Virus record (IMG/VR): IMGVR_UViG_3300032093_001064
Span: 1-20,137 of that record
Length of the DNA: 20,137 nucleotides
Strand: one strand, 5' to 3'
Origin: a virus
Shown: positions 1 through 7,459 of the stretch, in pieces
Position numbering within the stretch: position 1 is the first letter of the stretch
Layout of the letters: every line of letters begins with the position of its first letter
Program-made: the position numbers and the translations under genes
Notes under the pieces: generated by a model
Told to the model about the DNA's origin: nothing
Seen by the model: the letters and a program-made list of their open reading frames with translations, nothing else
The model's database searches: none

Positions 1-1
1 T

Positions 2-2760
2 TGAAATTAAATTACTAACAGTTGCTAATACACCTACACTTAAATTAGATGTGATTGTTGAATTACCAATTGTTTCATTATTTGCATTTATATTTCCTGA
101 AACAGATAATGATGCACCTGAAATTGCCTGAGTTGCGCTTATTACACCACTAGTCAATAAATTAGCACCTGTTACATTACCACTTGCGCTTATTAATCCA
201 GTGTTGATACTACCACTAGTTAAAGCACCAGTAGCACTTATTATTCCTGCAGTTCTTAAATTACCTGCCTGTACGTTCCCTGTTGCGCTTAATATTCCTG
301 TGTTTACATTAGCACCGGTAATATTACCCGTAGCACTAACTATACCACCTGTTAATAAATTACCACCAGTTATATTTGCATTAGCAGTAACGACATTTCC
401 TGCCCATTGTACTCCAACAATGTTTCCTATATTGGCATTTGGTGCGTTTACTTGCACTGCGGTTAATACATTACCTATTGTTGCATTAGTACTAACGGAT
501 AAATTACCGGTAACAGAAGTTGCTGCTTCACTTATTAAGACAACATTAGGAGCGCCATTAATAGTTATACCTACATTTCCAGATGAGGTTGGTATAGCAA
601 TATTAGATGTACCGTTGAAAACAGTGCCTCTTAGATTTCCAATAAAGTTGGTAGCGGTTATGTTAGCACCAGAAGAAATATTACCAGTAACGGATACAGA
701 GTTCCCTAATAAATTATTTCCTGTGATGTTTCCTGTAGCACTAATAGTTGCACTTGCTTGTAAATTATTAGCAACCACATTTCCTATTGCAGTTACATTA
801 GACGTTAAAACGTTATTTCCGACGTTAATGTCGCTAGTTATATTAGCAGTCACAGCATTAGCGTTTCCAAACACATTTAAGTTTTGACCTATTATGTTTC
901 CAGATGCACTTACTATCCCAGTTATAACATTAGCACTTATTAAGTTATTACCTATGGTTGCATTAGCAACTATATTTGCATTTTGAGCTGTAACATTTCC
1001 TACTGCGCTTATGATTCCGCCAGTTAAAATATTCTGACCTGTTATATTACCTGCTGCTGTAGCTTGTCCTGTTAAGGTTAAATTAGCACCACTTATATTA
1101 TTTGAAGTTGCTATGTTTCCTGATACACTAACTCCTGTAGTGGAAACAACTTGTATGTTAGCTGTGCCTGCAACACTTGTTCTTACGTTGCCATTAGGAT
1201 CAATAGAGATATTACTTGTGCCATTATTAATTTGACCTGTTGATCCAGTCAAAATACCAGTTAGAAATGCGCCATTACCATAAATATAATTTCCTGTAAC
1301 GTTTCCAATTGTAGTTAAGTTTCCACCAACTACATTTCCAGTTGCACTAACTAATCCGCCTGTGTTAATGTTTGCTGCTAATAAATTACCTGTTGCTGAA
1401 ATATTACCAGTGTTCACATTTGCACCAGTAATATTGCCACCAGCACTAACTTGACCAACTGCAGTAATACTTGATGTTGTTGTTATATTACCACTTGCAG
1501 AAATTGTTGTAACAGCAGCATTACCTATATTTGCATTACCAGTCATCACTACATTACCTGCAACCGATATTCCTGTATTAGTTACACTTAGTACGCTAGG
1601 AGTGCCACCCACACTTACTCTTACTGCACCATTTAAATCTGGTATTGCTATATTACTTGTACCATTAGTAATTGCTGTAACTGCAGCTGGGTTTATTCCT
1701 GTTAAATAGAAACCATTACCTACAAAATAATTTTGTGTTGCAATATTTCCTGTTGCCGTAATTGTATTTGCTAAAACTACGTTTGCTGAAACGCTTCCTG
1801 CAGTTGATATATTACCACCTGCTACATTGCCTGTTGAACTTATTAGAGTAGAAGCGAAAACGTTTGCTGATTGTACAGTAGTGGCATTTACTGTAGTAGC
1901 ATTTGCATTCCCTGTTGCTGATAAATTTTGACTGGATACGTTACCAGCTGTCGATAGATTCCCACCGGCTACGTTTCCTACGGCGCTTATTCCAGCAGCA
2001 GCAAATATACTTGAACCACGTAAATTACCTGTAGCACTTACTTGTCCACCTGTTAATAAATTAGCACCAGTTACATTTCCTGTTGTGCTAACATTGCCAC
2101 CAAAAACTGTTCCCGCTGCGCTTATGACATTACTTGCATTTAAATTATTTGCTAAAACATTACCTGTTATAGAAGCAATACCAGTCGCTCTTAAATTTCC
2201 TGCTTGTACATTGCCTGTTGCACTTACAAATGGAGTTTGTAGTGTGGTCGTTAAAGGATTAAATGTAAGGTTAGCACTTGCAGCAAAACCATCATTAAAG
2301 TTATATTGTATCCAATTATTTTCGCCTGCTGCTTCTGCAGTGCCTGCCCCGCCTCCCGGTGCCCAGCTTAAATTACCTAATCCATCAGTCGTTAGTGTAT
2401 AATCTGGATATCCGCCGTTTATTCTAACTTGACTTACATCACCTAAATTAGTAATACCATCAACTGTTAGTCCGGTAAGTGGACCTAATGTTGTAATATT
2501 AGGTTGATTAGATGCTGCAAAAGTAATCGTTGACGTTATGGTATTTGATGTTATGTTATCGTATATTAACGCATTATTTGCAGTTAAAGTATTACTAGCA
2601 ATACCATCTTGATCACTTGAAATAGATGTATTACCTAAATAGATCGTGTTCCCAGATAGATATAATGATCTCCATCTGTTATTAGGAGTTCCTAAATCAT
2701 ACTCAATATCTACTTGAGGGATCAAATTGCCCCTGACTGATCCTGTAACACTTAAATTAC
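2..2760 (-). repeat. Degenerate tandem coding repeats of the fibre shaft
   Basis: The shaft is built from many imperfect copies of a coding unit of roughly 30-60 bases (ISATGNVxGxNLxTxGx). Some copies are nearly identical in DNA, for example AATAAATTAGCACC on the plus strand at about 158 and again near 2056. Such repeats allow shaft length to change by recombination. They also suppress stop codons on the opposite strand and so create long antisense open frames. Confidence 0.8.
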
Positions 2761-3826
2761 CTACATTTGCGTTACCAATTGTATTAATGTTTCCAACTGT
2801 TGCTGTACCACCTGCACTAATTTGCCCAACAGTTCTTAAATTAGCACCAGTTACATTGCCACTAGCACTAATTGCTCCATTTGAATTTAGAGAACCTACG
2901 TTAGCAATACCTGTAGCCGAAATTACAGCGGTATAAACATTACCCAATGTTGCATTACCTGAGGAGCTTAATGTACCTTGTATGTTGGCGTTACCTGCTA
3001 AGCGTAGGTTACTTGTGGTTTTGTCGAATGTTAGATTGCCAGTTCCACCAAATGATCCGCCGGTATCTTGAAATTGAATTTGTGTATTAGAACCTCCCGG
3101 AGTTCCATCACCAGATTGATAGAATGATACAATTGCATTACCTGTGTTTGGATCAGCAGGAGTGAATCCGTAGCTATTAAGTGCTATGCTTAAGTTTTGA
3201 TTAGTGTAAAGTTCTACTTCTTTTGTGCTAATTTTCTTAGCATAATATTTATTAGTGCCGCCCTCACCTGAGTTAGCCAACTGTGTCATATTACCAACAC
3301 CAACGACGGTTATAGGAATGCCAGATGTAATATTGTTATCAGCCTTAGTTTTTAGAACAGCTATTAAAGCTTTGGTTACGCTTTCAATTTCAAAAGTAAA
3401 AACACCAGTGCTTTGCCATGATACGTTGCCAGTTCCGTCTGTAGTTAAAACGTAACCATTAAGACCGCCACGTAATGTAACATTGTTTGCGCTACCTAAA
3501 TCAATCTCTATATTAGAGTTTGCTCCAGCATTTACCCATGTATTTGCATTAGCAACCAATAATTGTCCATTTTGGACTGGAGAATTTAAATTTATTTGGG
3601 TGTTGGCCGTTCCTGCTATTTTTGACCAGTTTAACGATGAAACCTCAGTCAATATTTCTGTTTGGGTTGTAGTGTTTAAACCCTCTGGTGGATATAAACT
3701 AGGATCGTTTCCTATATATAATCTGCGCTCGTCTGTCGCAAATCCTAGCTCGCCCTCAGCTAGTTGGGGCAAGTCAACGTTAGCCCCTGTACGGTGTTGA
3801 ATCTTAGAAATCTGTATAATAGCCAT
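2..3826 (-). CDS. Very long repetitive tail fibre protein, C-terminus beyond window edge
   Basis: Reading the minus strand from ATG at 3826 gives 1275 codons without a stop, and the frame runs off the left edge. Residues 1-40 (IQHRTG, then LAEGELGFATDERRLYIGND) match the N-terminal domain of Mtd-type fibre proteins, which I take as the virion attachment end. Residues about 119-134 and 471-488 repeat a module with core LTTDGxGN(L/V)SW. A stretch near residues 365-395 (EYDLGTPNNRW, then LYLSGNTIYLG) is a common phage-fibre motif. From about residue 270 onward the protein is mostly a 10-20 residue repeat of the type SATGNVxGxNL, with three copies of a GTSNIxI module near residues 720, 866 and 1069. 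It is rich in Gly, Asn, Ala, Ser and Thr, as expected of a beta-rich trimeric shaft. A late promoter box lies 30 bases upstream. Receptor-binding residues are probably in the missing C-terminus. Confidence 0.85.
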   Translation of the reverse strand, partial: MAIIQISKIQHRTGANVDLPQLAEGELGFATDERRLYIGNDPSLYPPEGLNTTTQTEILTEVSSLNWSKIAGTANTQINLNSPVQNGQLLVANANTWVNAGANSNIEIDLGSANNVTLRGGLNGYVLTTDGTGNVSWQSTGVFTFEIESVTKALIAVLKTKADNNITSGIPITVVGVGNMTQLANSGEGGTNKYYAKKISTKEVELYTNQNLSIALNSYGFTPADPNTGNAIVSFYQSGDGTPGGSNTQIQFQDTGGSFGGTGNLTFDKTTSNLRLAGNANIQGTLSSSGNATLGNVYTAVISATGIANVGSLNSNGAISASGNVTGANLRTVGQISAGGTATVGNINTIGNANVGNLSVTGSVRGNLIPQVDIEYDLGTPNNRWRSLYLSGNTIYLGNTSISSDQDGIASNTLTANNALIYDNITSNTITSTITFAASNQPNITTLGPLTGLTVDGITNLGDVSQVRINGGYPDYTLTTDGLGNLSWAPGGGAGTAEAAGENNWIQYNFNDGFAASANLTFNPLTTTLQTPFVSATGNVQAGNLRATGIASITGNVLANNLNASNVISAAGTVFGGNVSTTGNVTGANLLTGGQVSATGNLRGSSIFAAAGISAVGNVAGGNLSTAGNVSSQNLSATGNANATTVNATTVQSANVFASTLISSTGNVAGGNISTAGSVSANVVLANTITATGNIATQNYFVGNGFYLTGINPAAVTAITNGTSNIAIPDLNGAVRVSVGGTPSVLSVTNTGISVAGNVVMTGNANIGNAAVTTISASGNITTTSSITAVGQVSAGGNITGANVNTGNISATGNLLAANINTGGLVSATGNVVGGNLTTIGNVTGNYIYGNGAFLTGILTGSTGQINNGTSNISIDPNGNVRTSVAGTANIQVVSTTGVSVSGNIATSNNISGANLTLTGQATAAGNITGQNILTGGIISAVGNVTAQNANIVANATIGNNLISANVITGIVSASGNIIGQNLNVFGNANAVTANITSDINVGNNVLTSNVTAIGNVVANNLQASATISATGNITGNNLLGNSVSVTGNISSGANITATNFIGNLRGTVFNGTSNIAIPTSSGNVGITINGAPNVVLISEAATSVTGNLSVSTNATIGNVLTAVQVNAPNANIGNIVGVQWAGNVVTANANITGGNLLTGGIVSATGNITGANVNTGILSATGNVQAGNLRTAGIISATGALTSGSINTGLISASGNVTGANLLTSGVISATQAISGASLSVSGNINANNETIGNSTITSNLSVGVLATVSNLIS

Positions 3827-3856
3827 AGTATAATTCTTAAGAAAAGATGATTATAC

Positions 3857-3864
3857 TATTTATC
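3857..3864 (-). promoter_or_regulatory. T4-type late promoter box for the fibre gene
   Basis: The minus strand reads GATAAATA here, a T4-type late promoter -10 box, with 30 bases to the fibre ATG. The following bases (GTATAATCATCTTT) nearly match those after the late box at 5998-6005, so the initially transcribed region is also conserved. Confidence 0.75.
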
Positions 3865-3880
3865 AATCTAAAATAGATTG
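3864..3880 (-). terminator. Weak AT-rich hairpin after the exonuclease gene
   Basis: A 7-bp inverted repeat (CAATCTA / TAGATTG, 3-base loop) lies four bases after the exonuclease stop codon and touches the fibre late promoter box. It has no strong U-tract, so it may be a leaky terminator or an mRNA end stabiliser rather than a full stop. Confidence 0.3.
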
Positions 3881-3884
3881 GAAA

Positions 3885-4571
3885 CTATAGGAATTTTGAG
3901 TAATATTCGTCTAATTTTCGGAACCAAATGTCAGTGTACTTGTCAAATTCAGTGCCTTCAACAATAAATTCAAGGTACTGATTGTCAGCAGTACACATAA
4001 AAATAACACCTTTTTTAATTTTTGTTCCGTGAACTTCGTTATGTGCGTTTGCATATGCTGCTGATTGAATGAAATAATCTTCAATCCATTCTCGTTTTTT
4101 TACTTTGTTACTTTGCTTATGATCCATAATTGCTTCGTCACCGTCATGTATTCCACATAAGTCTGTAGTGCCTGCGTATATTTTTGGAAAATATAATGGA
4201 ACCTCTACACCCCACGCTTCATCAACATTACACAATCCTTTTTCAATAATAGATTTTGCCATAGTATGGCTTTGCACACTATAAGGATTACTACCAGGCT
4301 CTTTTAATATACCCTCTTTAATGTAATCCTCAATGAACTTATGCATACGTGTACCACGTCCTGCTGCTTCAGTGGTTATTTCTTGCGCACGTTTATGGCC
4401 CACACGATTGCGCCATTCCATTAGTGCTTTTTTAGATTCTTCTGATTTTGTTGCGTCAAGGATTGTTGTTACGCTAGGAAGTTTTTCTCCGTCTGGAGTG
4501 GCATATTTACGTGAGCCATCAATAGTTTCTTTACTGAATTTAACGTAGTTGAATTTATTTGGATTGTACAT
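3885..4571 (-). CDS. PD-(D/E)XK exonuclease (RecB/MGME1-like)
   Basis: A 228-aa protein with the layout of single-domain RecB-family nucleases. The sequence shows LPSVTTIL at 31-38 (N-terminal motif typical of MGME1-like phage exonucleases), GRGTRMH with H77, E123 in GVEVPL, GTTD with D137, the D150-H-K152 catalytic pair, and QSAAY at 169-173 (the Q-x3-Y motif). These are the expected metal and DNA-binding positions. Members degrade linear DNA or process ends, so roles in host DNA breakdown, recombination or replication-end processing are possible; the sequence does not decide among these. It is a single-gene unit with its own early promoter, placed between two late units. The ATG at 4571 is supported by the promoter spacing; no Shine-Dalgarno is visible. 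Confidence 0.85.
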   Translation of the reverse strand: MYNPNKFNYVKFSKETIDGSRKYATPDGEKLPSVTTILDATKSEESKKALMEWRNRVGHKRAQEITTEAAGRGTRMHKFIEDYIKEGILKEPGSNPYSVQSHTMAKSIIEKGLCNVDEAWGVEVPLYFPKIYAGTTDLCGIHDGDEAIMDHKQSNKVKKREWIEDYFIQSAAYANAHNEVHGTKIKKGVIFMCTADNQYLEFIVEGTEFDKYTDIWFRKLDEYYSKFL

Positions 4572-4577
4572 TAAAAG

Positions 4578-4606
4578 ATTGTATTACACTATTGCTAATA
4601 ATACAA
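4578..4606 (-). promoter_or_regulatory. Early sigma-70 promoter, predicted leaderless start
   Basis: Minus strand: TTGTAT (4601-4606), 17-base spacer, TACAAT (4578-4583), then six bases to the ATG at 4571. A start site about seven bases past the -10 box would fall on the start codon. The same geometry occurs upstream of three other early genes in the window. Confidence 0.7.
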
Positions 4607-4607
4607 T

Positions 4608-4934
4608 TTAAATGGTAAAACTTTCTCCACAACCACAACGTGCTTTTTCATTTGGATTAATAAAGTTAAATCCTTCATTCAATCCTTCACGTTTGTATTC
4701 CATAGTTAGACCTGTTACGTAAGGTAAATCTTTTTGATCAACTATGATGATAATATCATTGCTATTGTAACTCATAAAATTACCATTGGCTGGTAAATTA
4801 TCTACGTATTCTAATTTATAGGCAAGACCACTACATCCAGTAGTCTGAACTCCTATCATTATTCCTATACCTTTACCTCTGTTTGCAATTTTTTGTTTGA
4901 CTTTTTTTGCTGCGGTTTCAGTTAATGTAATCAT
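4608..4934 (-). CDS. iscA: IscA/HesB-type iron-sulfur cluster carrier
   Basis: A 108-aa A-type carrier protein of normal family length. The three conserved cysteines are present: C34 in TTGCSG and C100/C102 in the C-terminal CGCGESF motif (C35, C99 and C101 in E. coli IscA). These residues bind iron or a [2Fe-2S]/[4Fe-4S] cluster for delivery to apo-proteins in the cytoplasm. Its ATG overlaps the stop of the upstream 108-aa gene as TAATG, so it is translationally coupled and co-transcribed with that gene and the 236-aa gene from a late promoter. This suggests late delivery of clusters to a host or phage Fe-S protein, or a cluster-linked role in virion assembly. No cognate apo-protein is recognised in the window. 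The family call is secure; the phage role is open. Confidence 0.93.
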   Translation of the reverse strand: MITLTETAAKKVKQKIANRGKGIGIMIGVQTTGCSGLAYKLEYVDNLPANGNFMSYNSNDIIIIVDQKDLPYVTGLTMEYKREGLNEGFNFINPNEKARCGCGESFTI

Positions 4935-5260
4935 TATTTGTCGCTTGCTCGTTGAGCCATTTTTGCTACAGTTTTTTCTTTTTCATCGGGACTTGTTGGC
5001 ATTTTATCTGTCTGTTTTTGTCCTTTAAAAAAGACTTCATCGCCTTTAACATCATCTATGATGTTTACTAAAGGCTCTTTTGAAATCATGTCTCTCAAAT
5101 CACTTATGTCTACACTGATATCATTATCATTAAGTAATTGCAAGAATGAGTCTACTGACATTGGTTTATTTGAATGTTGGTAGCGGTCTTTAAGTTGGTC
5201 GGTTATAGCGACCAACTTAACTCTTAAAGGATCGTCGTTTACAAATTCAAATAAACGCAT
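4934..5260 (-). CDS. Unknown 108-aa phage protein, late unit
   Basis: I do not recognise a defined domain. The N-terminus MRLFEFVNDDPLRVKLVAI resembles short conserved proteins of marine T4-like phages as I remember them. The middle is helical and acidic (LLNDNDISVDISDLRDMI), and the C-terminal 30 residues are charged and probably disordered. It starts two bases after the stop of the 236-aa gene and ends in a TAATG overlap with iscA, so it is the middle gene of a three-gene late unit. A virion or assembly role is inferred from context only. Confidence 0.75.
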   Translation of the reverse strand: MRLFEFVNDDPLRVKLVAITDQLKDRYQHSNKPMSVDSFLQLLNDNDISVDISDLRDMISKEPLVNIIDDVKGDEVFFKGQKQTDKMPTSPDEKEKTVAKMAQRASDK

Positions 5261-5262
5261 TA

Positions 5263-5973
5263 TTATCTTTTTCCGCGACCTATACTTGGGGCAGGTACTT
5301 CTTCATCTTCTGGTGGTGTTGGTAATTCTTCTGCATCCTGTGCCATAGCGTCAACTTCACCGCCCATTTCAGGTTCACCCATGCCACCTGCCATACCCAT
5401 TCCAGGCATACCAGCAAAGCCAGCACCGTCACCTTTTACGATACCCAATGCACTTTGTAATCCTGCTTTAGATTGAGTTAATGCAGCCTGTAATCCAGTT
5501 AATGATTCTGTTGCAGCACTATTGAACTGTTCACCAACTTCATCACCCTTTTCTCCGCTAACACTTTCTACAACAGCAGGCAATTCCTTAACTAACATGT
5601 CAGAAACATCTTCAATCATTTTCTGAATGCTGTCAATCATGTCCTTTGCTGCTAATATTACCTGTGCTTCTTCAATTGCCTCATCTTCAAAAACAATTTT
5701 TGCATTGTATTTTGGCTGTGCTTTTAATTCATTGTAGTAGTCAGAAAGTGCTTGTTCCATAAACACTAGCTTTAGGTATTGTGGGTTATTTTCGCTAGAA
5801 TAATACATTCTGTCGCTGTCCTTAACTTCACTCATTAAGGATCTTACTCTACCCAACATGCTTTTGGTAGCACTTAGGTCTAATTTTTCAAGTGCTAGAT
5901 CAGTATTAAAGTTCTCTTTAAGAGCTTTTTTTGCCATTGTGTAGGGCTTTTGGTTAAATTCTGTAAGTTTCAT
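5263..5973 (-). CDS. Putative late virion-associated or assembly protein, 236 aa
   Basis: Residues 1-150 are strongly helical and charged (for example KLDLSATKSMLGRVRSLMSE). Residues 150-190 are small-residue helix. The tail is Gly/Met-rich (GMPGMGMAGGMGEPEMGG) and then acidic and Pro-rich, ending in a basic IGRGKR. This helical body with a flexible low-complexity C-terminus suggests a scaffold-like or internal virion protein; I recall similar proteins annotated as structural in marine T4-like phages. It is the first gene of a late unit with iscA and has a late box 25 bases upstream. No enzymatic motif is visible. Confidence 0.7.
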   Translation of the reverse strand: MKLTEFNQKPYTMAKKALKENFNTDLALEKLDLSATKSMLGRVRSLMSEVKDSDRMYYSSENNPQYLKLVFMEQALSDYYNELKAQPKYNAKIVFEDEAIEEAQVILAAKDMIDSIQKMIEDVSDMLVKELPAVVESVSGEKGDEVGEQFNSAATESLTGLQAALTQSKAGLQSALGIVKGDGAGFAGMPGMGMAGGMGEPEMGGEVDAMAQDAEELPTPPEDEEVPAPSIGRGKR

Positions 5974-5997
5974 AGTTTTTCCCGAAAGATGATATAG

Positions 5998-6005
5998 TAT
6001 TTATC
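5998..6005 (-). promoter_or_regulatory. T4-type late promoter box for the 236-aa/108-aa/iscA unit
   Basis: The minus strand reads GATAAATA, 25 bases before ATG 5973. The next bases (CTATATCATCTTTCGGG) closely match those after the fibre-gene late box. Confidence 0.75.
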
Positions 6006-6015
6006 TTAATTTAAA

Positions 6016-6492
6016 TTATTTGTAGGAACTTTTGGGGATAGAGCTTAAATGGTACTGTTTGGCCTTTAGTGAAAAGTCATCCAATTCTTTTACGATTAGC
6101 TTCTGTTTAAGTTTACTCTCTACAATTTTGTTATAATAGATATGTTTTTTGTCTAATAATTTAGTCTGTTTGCTGTACTTTTCGTACAATTTTAGTGCAA
6201 TTTTAATTGACGCTAACGTATCGTCTAAGAAACAAATACGCTGACTTTCTACTATTTTGTTCCTGTTGTCCATTGTACAGTATGCAAGAGCATATTTTGC
6301 TGATGAAAAAATGTGTACTTTATCAGATGTATTTGAAGTAACTTTAAAGCCAACTTTTGTTCTTTTGATTTGATATTTTTCAAAAACTTGATAACTGTCA
6401 TGATCAGGAAGAATGATGTATTTTTTAAGACTGTTGACCGTATTTTGATCAAGCATCTTTTTAAAAACTTCGTATAAATCAATATCAGTCAT
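6016..6492 (-). CDS. Unknown 158-aa phage protein
   Basis: No domain is recognised. The protein is basic and Lys/Tyr-rich. A central part (residues about 60-95, SSAKYALAYCTMDNRN, then RICFLDDTLASI) looks like a compact fold, and the second half looks like a helical charged tail. Its ATG lies inside the end of the 150-aa gene (8-base overlap), so the two are coupled. Together they form a late unit between the terminator at 6956-6984 and the late box at 5998. Similar small proteins sit beside structural genes in marine T4-like phages as I recall, but function is unknown. Confidence 0.75.
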   Translation of the reverse strand: MTDIDLYEVFKKMLDQNTVNSLKKYIILPDHDSYQVFEKYQIKRTKVGFKVTSNTSDKVHIFSSAKYALAYCTMDNRNKIVESQRICFLDDTLASIKIALKLYEKYSKQTKLLDKKHIYYNKIVESKLKQKLIVKELDDFSLKAKQYHLSSIPKSSYK

Positions 6493-6937
6493 TTGTCAAA
6501 ACCCTAAAGTATATGTTTCGTAATTCAGGACTAATGTCTAAAAAAGGTGGAAGTTGCATAATATCGTTAATACTCTTAATCATTGGAACAGATTGACAGT
6601 CAGAATATAAAGCTCCCAAATCTTCTTCACCGTCAGAAAATACCCCTTTATAGTTTACAGAAAACTCAAAAGACCAGTATGACAAGTTTTCTTCATCGTT
6701 GTAAAAAAAGCCAAAATCATGTTCTACCGAATACAGGTCTTGTTTTATGGGTTCAGTTATATCCTCAGGTTGGGCCCTTAAAGAAACAACCTGAACAATA
6801 GTATCTAAGTTACACTGTGTGTTCCTACGATTTTGCCAGTATAAATTTTCTTCCTCAGATCCAAAAAGCACACTTTTTTTGTTAATTACATTGCTTTTTG
6901 TTATGTCAAACAATGTATAACATCTTAATTTTGTCAT
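6485..6937 (-). CDS. Unknown 150-aa phage protein, start next to a late promoter
   Basis: No domain is recognised. The sequence is acidic and aromatic-rich (EHDFGFFYNDEENLSYW), probably a globular cytoplasmic or virion-associated protein. The N-terminus MTKLRCYTLFDIT looks like a genuine protein start. The late box TATAAATA ends only five bases upstream of this ATG and no Shine-Dalgarno is visible, so the message may be leaderless. It overlaps the 158-aa gene by eight bases. Confidence 0.75.
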   Translation of the reverse strand: MTKLRCYTLFDITKSNVINKKSVLFGSEEENLYWQNRRNTQCNLDTIVQVVSLRAQPEDITEPIKQDLYSVEHDFGFFYNDEENLSYWSFEFSVNYKGVFSDGEEDLGALYSDCQSVPMIKSINDIMQLPPFLDISPELRNIYFRVLTND

Positions 6938-6942
6938 AACGT

Positions 6943-6950
6943 TATTTATA
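6943..6950 (-). promoter_or_regulatory. Perfect T4 late promoter box TATAAATA
   Basis: An exact TATAAATA on the minus strand sits between the terminator at 6956-6984 and ATG 6937. The five-base gap places the expected start site at or next to the start codon. Confidence 0.75.
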
Positions 6951-6955
6951 GAGGT

Positions 6956-6984
6956 AAAAAAGCCCGCAGAATTTGCGGGCTTTT
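6956..6984 (-). terminator. Strong Rho-independent terminator after the 123-aa gene
   Basis: An 11-bp stem (arms 6958-6968 and 6974-6984, GC core GCCCGCA/TGCGGGC, 5-base loop) is followed on the minus strand by T6 (6956-6961). It ends the single-gene 123-aa unit. The plus strand has only four T residues, so the reverse direction is weaker. Confidence 0.92.
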
Positions 6985-7001
6985 GTTAAAACTAATTCAA
7001 A

Positions 7002-7373
7002 TTAGTTTGAGAATGTTGCGCTTCCTGCAACTGAAACGTTTGCACTTGTCCAAGCATTAGCTAATTCATTACCTAATGTTACAGTTGTCCATGCACCTGT
7101 AGGATAAATAGCTACTGCTAATGTATCGTCCGTTGCATTAGTGTACTCATAAATGTGAACAGTTGCTAATTGTCCTACTGTTTGAAAAACAGTGCTAATA
7201 TTGTCTAAAACTTGTGTTCCGTTACCTGTGATAGTAAAGAAGTCTAGTTTTGGACCTTGTGGTTGTACTGTTACTGCTGAAGTAACTGCGTCTAATGCAC
7301 CAACTGTGTAACCAGGTGCGTCATAGTTCATTACTTGTTTAAAATCACCGTGTACTTTTGTAAAATATGCCAT
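7002..7373 (-). CDS. Putative small structural protein, independently transcribed, 123 aa
   Basis: A beta-rich protein with many Thr, Val, Ala and Gly residues and no enzymatic motif. Recognisable blocks are MAYFTKVHGDFKQVMNYD, TVQPQGPKLDFFTITG and ATVHIYEYTNATDDTLAV. The composition resembles small virion or decoration proteins, and I recall related sequences in marine T4-like phages. It is a one-gene unit: late box upstream, Shine-Dalgarno AAGGA about nine bases before the ATG, and a strong terminator 18 bases after the stop. This isolation suggests high late expression. The structural role is inferred from composition and context. Confidence 0.75.
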   Translation of the reverse strand: MAYFTKVHGDFKQVMNYDAPGYTVGALDAVTSAVTVQPQGPKLDFFTITGNGTQVLDNISTVFQTVGQLATVHIYEYTNATDDTLAVAIYPTGAWTTVTLGNELANAWTSANVSVAGSATFSN

Positions 7374-7416
7374 GATATCTATTCCTTATAAAATGTGAGC
7401 GCAAAGGCTCTACTTT

Positions 7417-7424
7417 TATTTAGT
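7417..7424 (-). promoter_or_regulatory. Late promoter box (ACTAAATA) for the 123-aa gene
   Basis: The minus strand reads ACTAAATA, a variant of the late box, 43 bases before ATG 7373. The leader holds a short GAGC/GCTC hairpin and an AAGGA ribosome-binding site. Confidence 0.55.
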
Positions 7425-7459
7425 CCTTTTACAAAAAAATGGATAACTGTGTGCTTGTT

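Noticed and set aside
201-887. Plus-strand open frame of 228 aa, rich in Leu, Pro, Val and Ala
   Set aside because: It is antisense to the fibre shaft; the repetitive Gly/Asn/Ala codons on the other strand lack stops when read in reverse. Monotonous composition and no ribosome-binding site.
2-2760. CRISPR-like array suggested by regularly repeated DNA in the shaft region
   Set aside because: Repeats are degenerate, in frame with a protein and of uneven length, with no constant repeat and unique spacers.
2085-3800. Four further plus-strand open frames (2085-2402, 2727-2936, 3255-3455, 3483-3800)
   Set aside because: All are antisense to the same continuous fibre frame, with the same low-complexity composition near the shaft and no promoter or Shine-Dalgarno.
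4333-4548. Plus-strand 71-aa frame opposite the exonuclease
   Set aside because: Antisense to conserved catalytic-domain codons and without translation signals.
6252-6482. Minus-strand 76-aa frame within the 158-aa gene
   Set aside because: It is a shifted frame inside a better-supported gene that is coupled to its upstream neighbour.
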